A stretch of DNA of 6,353 nt. It comes from an uncultured Clostridia bacterium (GTDB taxonomy: Bacteria > Bacillota > Clostridia > Oscillospirales > Acutalibacteraceae). Positions 1 to 5,615 of this stretch are shown piece after piece. The notes under the pieces are model-generated. The model had not been told where the DNA came from. It saw nothing but the letters and a program-made list of their open reading frames with translations, and did no database searches. The DNA is taken from NCBI GenBank assembly GCA_937895645.1, contig CALBKQ010000035.1, positions 1 to 6,353 on the forward strand, written 5' to 3'. Both the position numbers and the translations under genes were made by a program. Position 1 is the stretch's first letter. Every line of letters begins with the position of its first letter.

Positions 1-835
1 CTGCTGTGTCAACATCTTCAAGAGTGATGTCAGGAGATGCTGTAATGCTGATAATAACGCCCTTAGCACCTGAAATTGTTGTTTCAAGAAGTGGGCTTGA
101 AATAGCTGAGTTTGCAGCCTGTTCTGCCTTATCTTTACCACTTGCACGACCAATACCCATATGAGCGTGACCAGCGTCTTTCATAACTGCTGTAACGTCA
201 GCGAAGTCAAGGTTAATGAATGCAGGCATTGTAATAAGGTCTGTAACTGAGTTTACGCCCTGACGAAGAACATCATCAGCAATACCGAAAGCGTTTGCAA
301 ATGTGATTTTCTGGTCAGAAACATATTTAAGTCTTTCGTTAGGGATAACGATAAGAGAGTCAACATGCTGTGCAAGTTCTGCGATACCTGCTTCAGCCTG
401 TTTCATTCTGTGTGAACCTTCAAATGCGAAAGGCTTTGTAACGATACCAACTGTAAGGATACCTTTGCCTTTTGCGATTTCAGCAATAATTGGAGCTGCA
501 CCTGTACCTGTGCCACCGCCCATACCAGCTGTAATGAATACCATCTGTGCATCGTCAAGTGCTTCAACGATTGAGTCACGGCTTTCTTCAGCTGACTTCT
601 GGCCAACTTCAGGTTTTGCGCCTGCGCCACGGCCTGATGTTACTTTTTCACCAATTGGGATTGGTTTTGCAAGTGAACGAGCAAGTGCCTGCTTATCTGT
701 ATTAACTGCGATAAGTTCAACACCTGAAATACCAGCCTTAGCCATACGGTCAACTGCGTTACCGCCACCGCCACCAACGCCGATTACTTTAATGTTTGCA
801 ATGTCCTGATACTGATTATCAATTTCGAATGCCAT
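1..835 (-). CDS. ftsZ: Cell division protein FtsZ (3' end outside window)
   Basis: FtsZ is the tubulin-like GTPase that polymerises into the cytoplasmic Z ring and recruits the divisome. The window holds the first 278 codons; the C-terminal part, including the partner-binding tail, lies beyond position 1. Seen in the translation: the nucleotide-binding glycine loop GVGGGGGNAV near residues 19-28, the tubulin signature GGGTGTG at 106-112, and the T7 synergy loop NLDFAD at 208-213, whose Asp210 and Asp213 match the catalytic aspartates that complete GTP hydrolysis in the neighbouring subunit. The GTPase domain and the start of the second domain are intact, with no frameshift. The ATG at 835 is favoured because AGGAGGA lies 9 nt upstream and the N-terminus has the usual short extension before the first strand. 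It is the last visible gene of the cluster, separated from ftsQ by 145 nt, so it may have its own promoter. No ftsA precedes it. Identity is very secure. Confidence 0.97.
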   Translation of the reverse strand, partial: MAFEIDNQYQDIANIKVIGVGGGGGNAVDRMAKAGISGVELIAVNTDKQALARSLAKPIPIGEKVTSGRGAGAKPEVGQKSAEESRDSIVEALDDAQMVFITAGMGGGTGTGAAPIIAEIAKGKGILTVGIVTKPFAFEGSHRMKQAEAGIAELAQHVDSLIVIPNERLKYVSDQKITFANAFGIADDVLRQGVNSVTDLITMPAFINLDFADVTAVMKDAGHAHMGIGRASGKDKAEQAANSAISSPLLETTISGAKGVIISITASPDITLEDVDTA

Positions 836-844
836 GTTTTAACA

Positions 845-851
845 TCCTCCT
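845..851 (-). promoter_or_regulatory. Strong Shine-Dalgarno site of ftsZ
   Basis: Read on the minus strand this is AGGAGGA, nearly full complementarity to the 3' end of 16S rRNA, with a 9-nt spacer to the ATG at 835. It is the best ribosome binding site in the window, fitting the high FtsZ level a cell needs, and it fixes the ftsZ start. Confidence 0.85.
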
Positions 852-894
852 ATGTATAGAAATTTCACACCTATTGATTACATAATTACAGTTT

Positions 895-923
895 ATTTTA
901 TCACCAACTTAAAATAAATGCAA
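895..923 (-). promoter_or_regulatory. Candidate sigma-A type promoter for ftsZ
   Basis: In the AT-rich leader between ftsQ and ftsZ the minus strand shows TTGCAT (918-923), a 17-nt spacer, then TAAAAT (895-900), a 5/6 match to the -10 consensus. The -35 match is poor (the first three bases only). Transcription would begin about 50 nt upstream of the ftsZ ribosome binding site. Such AT-rich DNA produces -10-like hexamers by chance, so this is only a candidate. The unusually long gap before ftsZ is the main argument that some promoter or processing site lies here. Confidence 0.3.
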
Positions 924-980
924 TACATAATTTATAGATTTTTTTATTTTTTATAGTTTTTCAACTATTTTTTAACGTTT

Positions 981-1916
981 TTATGCTGCTGAAGCGGTTG
1001 TTGCTTCTGGATTTTCAGGTTTTGTTGTGCTTTCATCCCCCGAAATGTCAGTTGTGGACTCCTCAACTTGTGTTTGTGGTTCTGTAGTTGAAGTTTCTTC
1101 AGACCAATAGCCTTTACCGTCAACTGTAAGGTTTATTGTACCACGATAAAGCATATTTTCTTCATTCTGTGTATCAATTGCTGCTTTACCTAATGACAGT
1201 TTTTTATAAAGTGTATCTTTCGGTGTTTCACCAAGTTCAAGAATTATTCTACCCTGATATATAAGTTTTATGTCATAAATTTCTGACAAATCAATGGCAG
1301 TAATATCTTTAATTCCACAATCATTACAAGCGTTACGGATATCAATAAGTTTTTCAAGGTAAATATCACTTGTACCGCATATTTTTCTACCTAATTCTGC
1401 TGATGAAATTTCGCCGATATTAAGTAAAATTATATTTTCAGCAACATATTCAAGGTCTTTTTCAAGGACTTTACCGTTTGCATCAAGCAAAGTGTAATAT
1501 CCATCAATTACCACTGCATAAACTGCGTCTGTTTTTGTAACTATAAATTCAAGTTTTGTTGGCAGACGCCTTTTCACTTTTACTGACCCTACATAAGGAA
1601 GTTCAGTTGAAACTTGCTCATTGATTTTCTTTTTTGATATGAAAATCAGGTTATCGCCTATAACTACTCCGCTTTTTTCAATTATATCTTCTGAAGAGTA
1701 AACTGTGTCACCTGTTACGGTAATTTCACTAATGTTAAAAAACATTGTAAGTGCAAAGATTATACCTATACAAAGGAAAATAAAGCACAATACTGCACGG
1801 AAAATCAGTTTTTTTCTTTTATTCTTTTTTCTGCGTTGATTTGTACGATTTACAATTCGTTCGTTGCCCGATAGTTGATTATCACGGGAAGTATTCGGAT
1901 TGTTAGTCTTTTTCAT
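981..1916 (-). CDS. ftsQ: Cell division protein FtsQ/DivIB
   Basis: FtsQ/DivIB is a bitopic membrane protein of the divisome that works with FtsL and DivIC to link septal peptidoglycan synthesis to the ring. The 311-residue protein has a basic, polar cytoplasmic N-terminus (1-36, with a Lys/Arg-rich stretch at 28-36). A single membrane segment follows (about 37-60), then a POTRA domain (about 61-131, opening with ISEITVTGD), then the beta domain to about 270, with GRIILELGE at 222-230. A Thr/Ser/Glu-rich tail runs from 272 to 311 and carries STT-type units at 276, 287, 296 and 305. Cys197 and Cys200 form a CxxC on the extracellular side. The ATG at 1916 lies inside the 3' end of murA (14-nt overlap). 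The upstream sequence AAGGGTGA, ending 6 nt before the ATG, serves as ribosome binding site, so translation is probably coupled to murA. Family assignment is firm from topology, POTRA and context; overall sequence conservation in this family is low. Confidence 0.92.
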   Translation of the reverse strand: MKKTNNPNTSRDNQLSGNERIVNRTNQRRKKNKRKKLIFRAVLCFIFLCIGIIFALTMFFNISEITVTGDTVYSSEDIIEKSGVVIGDNLIFISKKKINEQVSTELPYVGSVKVKRRLPTKLEFIVTKTDAVYAVVIDGYYTLLDANGKVLEKDLEYVAENIILLNIGEISSAELGRKICGTSDIYLEKLIDIRNACNDCGIKDITAIDLSEIYDIKLIYQGRIILELGETPKDTLYKKLSLGKAAIDTQNEENMLYRGTINLTVDGKGYWSEETSTTEPQTQVEESTTDISGDESTTKPENPEATTASAA

Positions 1917-3177
1917 CGTCCTTCACCCTTTTAATATCTGCGCCTAAATCTTCAAGAACTTTTTCAGGTTGTTCATAACCTCTGTCAATATGATGAATTT
2001 CTGTAATTTCTGTTGTACCATAAGCGTTAAGCCCTGCGAGGAACATTGCTGAGCCACCACGCAAATCTGTTGCTCTGACAGTTGCCCCGTTAAGATGTTT
2101 GACGCCTTCAATTACTGCCATTCTGCCCTCAACATTGATTTTAGCACCAAATCTTAACAGTTCGCCAATATGCTTAAAACGACTTTCAAAAATATTTTCT
2201 ACGATTACACTTGTACCTTCGCAGACGGTGGTCATTGCCATCATCTGTGCCTGAACATCTGTTGGAAATCCCGGATAAGGCATTGTGCGAATCATTCGTA
2301 TTCTTTTAAGTTTTGGTGGTGCGCTTAAGCACACCCATCTGCCACTGACCGTCACATCACACCCTGCTTCACGCAAAGGTTGAATTGTTGGTCCTATATG
2401 AGCAGGAATTATATCACGCAAACAGATTTTGCCATTTGTCATAGCACAGGCAATCATATAAGTTGAGGCTACTATTCTATCGGGAATAACTGTATGTTCT
2501 GTTGAATGTAATCCACTTACCCCTTCAATCGTTACCGTACTGTCACCTGCACCGTGTATTCTGGCTCCACAACGATTTAAGAAATCGGCTAAATCGCTAA
2601 TTTCAGGTTCACGGGCTGCATTGGTAATAATTGTTGTACCTTTAGCGAGTACTGCTGCCAGAATAATGTTTTCAGTAGCACCTACGCTTGGAAATGACAA
2701 GGTAATGCGAGTACCAATTAAGCCTTTTTCAAGAGCAGAACAAACTATAAATCCGTTTTCAGTTGTAACAGTTGCACCAAATTGCTCCATTGACGAAAGA
2801 TGCAAATCAATAGGTCGAAGCCCTATTTCACAACCGCCAGGTGTTGACAGGACTGCTTTACCCATTCTGCCAAGTATTCCACCCAAAAACACAATTGACG
2901 AACGCATTTCACGCATAAGATTGTCAGGCACATCATTACGGTTTACATTTGTTGAGTCAACTGTAACCGTATGCCCTTCGCGAGTAACTATGCAACCTAA
3001 ATACCGTAAAATCTTGATTGTTGCCTCTACATCAGAAAGTATCGGGCAATTATGTATTACTGAAACTCCGTTTACAAGCAGTGTTGCTACAAGTATTGGC
3101 AGTACGCTATTTTTTGCCCCTTGCACAGTAATCTCGCCGTTTAATCTGCGATTACCATTGATTATAATTTTATCCAA
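1903..3177 (-). CDS. murA: UDP-N-acetylglucosamine 1-carboxyvinyltransferase MurA
   Basis: MurA transfers enolpyruvate from phosphoenolpyruvate to UDP-GlcNAc, the first committed cytoplasmic step of peptidoglycan synthesis and the target of fosfomycin. The 424-residue length is normal for the EPSP synthase-like family. Visible active-site elements are Lys22-Asn23 in GAKNSVLP, Arg92 in MRSSI, Cys116 in GGCEIG (the catalytic and fosfomycin-reactive cysteine), Arg121 in RPIDLH, Asp307 in FPTDVQAQ and Arg399 in HIDRGYE. All key residues are present, so it should be active and, on the Cys criterion, chemically able to react with fosfomycin. The start is TTG: an in-frame TGA lies two codons upstream and the protein begins with the usual MDKIIINGxRRLNGE pattern, so no earlier start is possible. 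The ribosome binding site AAAGGG (3188-3193) is modest and lies inside an inverted repeat. Gram-positive genomes often carry two murA paralogues; which one this is cannot be told here. In Bacillus the equivalent place in the cluster holds murB. Confidence 0.96.
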   Translation of the reverse strand: MDKIIINGNRRLNGEITVQGAKNSVLPILVATLLVNGVSVIHNCPILSDVEATIKILRYLGCIVTREGHTVTVDSTNVNRNDVPDNLMREMRSSIVFLGGILGRMGKAVLSTPGGCEIGLRPIDLHLSSMEQFGATVTTENGFIVCSALEKGLIGTRITLSFPSVGATENIILAAVLAKGTTIITNAAREPEISDLADFLNRCGARIHGAGDSTVTIEGVSGLHSTEHTVIPDRIVASTYMIACAMTNGKICLRDIIPAHIGPTIQPLREAGCDVTVSGRWVCLSAPPKLKRIRMIRTMPYPGFPTDVQAQMMAMTTVCEGTSVIVENIFESRFKHIGELLRFGAKINVEGRMAVIEGVKHLNGATVRATDLRGGSAMFLAGLNAYGTTEITEIHHIDRGYEQPEKVLEDLGADIKRVKDDEKD

Positions 3178-3193
3178 TTTTCACACGCCCTTT
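3175..3193 (-). promoter_or_regulatory. murA initiation region: weak Shine-Dalgarno and TTG start
   Basis: AAAGGG (3188-3193) is followed by a 10-nt spacer and the TTG codon at 3175-3177. The in-frame TGA at 3181-3183 and the conserved N-terminal residues immediately after the TTG decide this start. It is the only non-ATG start among the five gene starts visible here. Confidence 0.75.
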
Positions 3194-3235
3194 ACAAGTA
3201 TAGCCTTTCGTCACATACTATGCAGGGTGTGAAAA
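3178..3235 (-). promoter_or_regulatory. Inverted repeat in murG-murA spacer covering the murA ribosome binding site
   Basis: On the transcript the 5' arm UUUUCACACCCU (3235-3224) can pair with the 3' arm AGGG-CG-UGUGAAAA (3191-3178), giving 12 base pairs with a 2-nt bulge around a 32-nt loop. The loop holds a further 5-bp repeat, AGUAU (3219-3215) with AUACU (3201-3197). The 3' arm contains the GGG of the murA ribosome binding site and ends directly before the TTG start. The 5' arm begins 4 nt after the murG stop codon, so a ribosome finishing murG would be expected to open the structure. Pairing is read from the sequence; a role in coupling or repression of murA translation is inference. There is no U-tract after the 3' arm, so it is not an intrinsic terminator. 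Confidence 0.5.
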
Positions 3236-3239
3236 AATG

Positions 3240-4358
3240 TTATTGTACTAAATTTATTATAATTCTGCAAATCTCACTTAACGCATTTGATTTTGCGTTT
3301 TTAACTGCGTTCAATGAAATTTCATCTAATTTACTACGGTTATTTTTAAGGTCTTGTACGGTTTTTGCAAGGATTTCACCGTTAAGATTTTTTTCTTCAA
3401 TAAGTATTGCACCGTCGTTTGAAGCGAGAGTCATAGCATTATGATATTGATGATTTTCTGCCACATTTGGTGACGGAATAAGTATTGACGGTTTACCTAA
3501 AAGTTGGATTTCTGAAATTGAACTTGCCCCTGCACGACTTATTACGAGGTCACAAGCAGGAAGACAGATATCCATGTTGTCTATGTACTCACGGATTTCT
3601 ATATTTGTGCCTTTTCCGTAGTAAACACCATTCTCTTTAAGTTTCTCCCCTACCCACTTACCGTATTTACCTGTTGAGTGTAAGAAACAGATATCTTTTT
3701 CCGCTTTAAGAGTTGTAAGCATTTCTACAACTGCATTATTGATTGCATCTGCACCTAATGAGCCACCCATTGAAAGTACAAGCATATCATCATTTTTAAG
3801 ACCTAATGTTGCACGAGCAAAATCACGGTCAGTTTTAATAATTTCGCGTCTTACGGGAAGTCCTGTTACTACAGGAGGATTTTTACATTTCATATATTGT
3901 TCGGCGGCAGCGGAAGTAAGCATAACTTTGTCAACTAACTTTGCAAGTGCTTTATTAGCTACGCCAGGGAATGCGTTTTGTTCGTGAATTGCAGTTTTTA
4001 TACCCATTTTAACCGCTGTTCGGAGCACTGGACCTGTTACATAGCCACCAAAACCTACTACAACATCAGGGTGGAATTCACTTATGATTTTTTTAGCATC
4101 ACCTGATGCTTTTAATGTAAGATAAGCAGTTTCAAGATTCTGTTTAAGACCTGTAAAAGACATACTTCTTGAAAAGCCATTCATTTTAAGTGTTTTAATA
4201 GGGAATCCTGCTTTTGGGACAATTTGTGTTTCCATTCGTCCTTCAGTACCTACAAAAAGGATTTCTGCATTAGGCTCTAGGCGTTTAACTTCATTTGCAA
4301 CTGCTATTGCAGGGTTAATATGACCGCCTGTGCCACCTGCTACAAACATTATTTTCAT
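3240..4358 (-). CDS. murG: Lipid II synthase: undecaprenyl-PP-MurNAc-pentapeptide GlcNAc transferase MurG
   Basis: MurG is a GT-B fold glycosyltransferase on the inner face of the membrane. It adds GlcNAc from UDP-GlcNAc to lipid I, making lipid II. The 372-residue protein is of normal length. The N-terminal Rossmann domain has GGTGGH (8-13), GFGGYVTGP (102-110) and HEQNAFPG (125-132), motifs tied to acceptor binding. The C-terminal donor domain has GGSLGA (198-203), SRAGASSISE (274-283) with Glu283 at the position that contacts the ribose, and HQYHNA (303-308) for UDP-GlcNAc. The ATG at 4358 is preferred over an in-frame GTG at 4382: it places the MKI start right before the first strand, as in other MurGs, and AGAAGGA lies 8 nt upstream. 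With this start there is a 4-nt gap after the ftsW stop, so the two are probably co-translated. It is followed by a 62-nt spacer before murA. Confidence 0.96.
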   Translation of the reverse strand: MKIMFVAGGTGGHINPAIAVANEVKRLEPNAEILFVGTEGRMETQIVPKAGFPIKTLKMNGFSRSMSFTGLKQNLETAYLTLKASGDAKKIISEFHPDVVVGFGGYVTGPVLRTAVKMGIKTAIHEQNAFPGVANKALAKLVDKVMLTSAAAEQYMKCKNPPVVTGLPVRREIIKTDRDFARATLGLKNDDMLVLSMGGSLGADAINNAVVEMLTTLKAEKDICFLHSTGKYGKWVGEKLKENGVYYGKGTNIEIREYIDNMDICLPACDLVISRAGASSISEIQLLGKPSILIPSPNVAENHQYHNAMTLASNDGAILIEEKNLNGEILAKTVQDLKNNRSKLDEISLNAVKNAKSNALSEICRIIINLVQ

Positions 4359-4362
4359 ACCA

Positions 4363-5583
4363 TCAATCCTTCTTTCTTGCACTTCGTGAAATTGAAAGGA
4401 TTATACCCATTTCACAAAGCAGAATAACAAGAGATGTACCACCGTATGAGAAGAACGGAAGTGAAATACCTGTATTTGGAATAAAATCGCTGACAACCGC
4501 AATGTTAAGTGCTACCTGAACGCCTACCTGGAACACAATACCCATTGCAAGTAATGCACCGAAACGGTCTTTTGCACGAAGTCCTATTTTAATTCCACGA
4601 TACACCAAAATTGCAAAAAGGAAGATTATTGCAGTTGCACCTACAAAGCCTAATTCTTCACACACGATTGAGAAAATAAAGTCATTTTGTGGCTCTGAAA
4701 CATAAAGATGCTTCTGTTTTGACTGGCCAAGACCTGTACCTAAAAATCCACCTGAACCAATAGCATAAAGCGAGTTATTTGTCTGCCAACGGGCACCCAG
4801 AGGCTCATAGTCTTTATCAAGCCATGCAACAATACGCTCACCTGCGTACTCTTTAAGCAAATCAGGATTCATTACAAACAAAATCACTGCAAACACTGCA
4901 ACTACAACGCCTACAATAAACCATTTATTCTTTACTTCGCCAAGGAAAAGCATAATTACGCCGATAGCAAGCATAAGAACTGCGCCTGAAACGTGATTTT
5001 CAATAAGCACAAGAACTGCAAAAAGCAAAATGAAAAATCCGTATGCAATAGTGCTTGTAAATGACTTATAAATTACATATTTGCCGTTAGTTGTATCTTC
5101 AACAAAACGGCATAAACCTAAATCACTTGGCACTTTACCAACAACGCCTTTATGATGCTGTTCAAGGCAAAATGCCAGGAACATAATAAGTCCTAACTTT
5201 CCGATTTCAGATGGTTGGAACGTAATGAACCCTAAGTCAATCCATCTGTAAAATCCTGGTTGAACGCTATCAGGCAACAAGCGCACTACAATAAGAAGTA
5301 ATACAGAAACACCCGCAACTACAAATGAAAACGCCTTAAAATATTCATATCTGATACGAGAAACCAAAAGCATTCCCACAATACCGATTGCCGCATAGAT
5401 TAACTGTTTTGTAAAAATTTCAGTACTACTTGTTCTGTTATAATAGCTGTAAGTATAGCTGGCAGAAAACAGCATAATAAGTCCTATTGTTACAATAGTC
5501 ATAAGAATTATAAAGAAAGGAACGTCCATAGCACCCTTATTAAATAAAAAGCTTAAGGGACTTTGTTTCTTTTTTGTTGCCAT
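4363..5583 (-). CDS. ftsW: SEDS-family septal peptidoglycan glycosyltransferase FtsW (or SpoVE)
   Basis: FtsW polymerises lipid II into glycan strands at the septum together with a class B penicillin-binding protein. The 406-residue protein is rich in membrane segments (around 20-42, 61-76, 84-103, 126-140, 179-195, 198-214, 221-238, 311-329, 341-367 and 376-398), matching the ten-helix SEDS fold. Signature motifs are YRWIDLG (112-118) followed by QPSEIGKLG (123-131), SLYAIGSGGFLGTGLG (271-286), PQNDFIF (298-304) with Asp301 at the position of the catalytic aspartate, EELGFVG (309-315), and NTGISLPFFSYGG (370-382). The cytoplasmic loop after the fourth helix (about 140-178) looks roughly 20 residues longer than usual. 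The ATG at 5583 has AAGGCGG 7 nt upstream. It sits 32 nt after mraY and 4 nt before murG. SpoVE, the sporulation paralogue, occupies this place in Bacillus and cannot be separated from FtsW by sequence alone. Confidence 0.94.
   Translation of the reverse strand: MATKKKQSPLSFLFNKGAMDVPFFIILMTIVTIGLIMLFSASYTYSYYNRTSSTEIFTKQLIYAAIGIVGMLLVSRIRYEYFKAFSFVVAGVSVLLLIVVRLLPDSVQPGFYRWIDLGFITFQPSEIGKLGLIMFLAFCLEQHHKGVVGKVPSDLGLCRFVEDTTNGKYVIYKSFTSTIAYGFFILLFAVLVLIENHVSGAVLMLAIGVIMLFLGEVKNKWFIVGVVVAVFAVILFVMNPDLLKEYAGERIVAWLDKDYEPLGARWQTNNSLYAIGSGGFLGTGLGQSKQKHLYVSEPQNDFIFSIVCEELGFVGATAIIFLFAILVYRGIKIGLRAKDRFGALLAMGIVFQVGVQVALNIAVVSDFIPNTGISLPFFSYGGTSLVILLCEMGIILSISRSARKKD
4367..4373 (-). promoter_or_regulatory. 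Shine-Dalgarno site that decides the murG start
   Basis: AGAAGGA on the minus strand, 8 nt before the ATG at 4358, lies in the last codons of ftsW. It lies just downstream of the alternative GTG at 4382, so it cannot serve that codon. This supports the shorter, 372-residue MurG. Confidence 0.75.
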
Positions 5584-5590
5584 TTTCTCA

Positions 5591-5597
5591 CCGCCTT
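5591..5597 (-). promoter_or_regulatory. Shine-Dalgarno site of ftsW
   Basis: AAGGCGG, continuing as TGAG, differs from the ideal AAGGAGGTGA by one base and lies 7 nt before the ATG at 5583. It supports that start and shows ftsW has its own initiation site despite the short 32-nt gap after mraY. Confidence 0.7.
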
Positions 5598-5615
5598 AAA
5601 ATTTTTATAGTTTAA

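Noticed and set aside
303..809. A 168-codon open frame on the plus strand
   Set aside because: It is antisense to ftsZ, with a low-complexity Ala/Pro/Ser-rich translation typical of the reverse strand of a well-conserved gene. It has no recognisable domain.
863..871. TTTCACACC near ftsZ, shared with the murA spacer repeat on the opposite strand
   Set aside because: A single shared 9-mer is expected by chance many times in a window of this size, and it has no partner arm near ftsZ.
953..973. A hairpin ATAGTT-TTTC-AACTAT followed by five T on the plus strand
   Set aside because: The stem is only 6 bp and almost all A/T. The T-run lies on the plus-strand side, where there is no gene to terminate. 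Read in the direction of the operon it is followed by A-rich sequence, so it is not a terminator for ftsQ.
3197..3220. TATACT as a possible -10 box for a murA promoter
   Set aside because: The hexamer matches 5/6, but no -35 box is found at 16-18 nt, and the resulting leader would be only about 13 nt, barely including the ribosome binding site.
2621..3232. A 203-codon open frame on the plus strand
   Set aside because: It is the antisense shadow of murA, whose catalytic motifs are intact on the other strand.
3220..3444. A 74-codon plus-strand open frame starting in the murG-murA spacer
   Set aside because: It runs antisense to the 3' end of murG, has no recognisable protein features, and its apparent start lies inside the inverted repeat.
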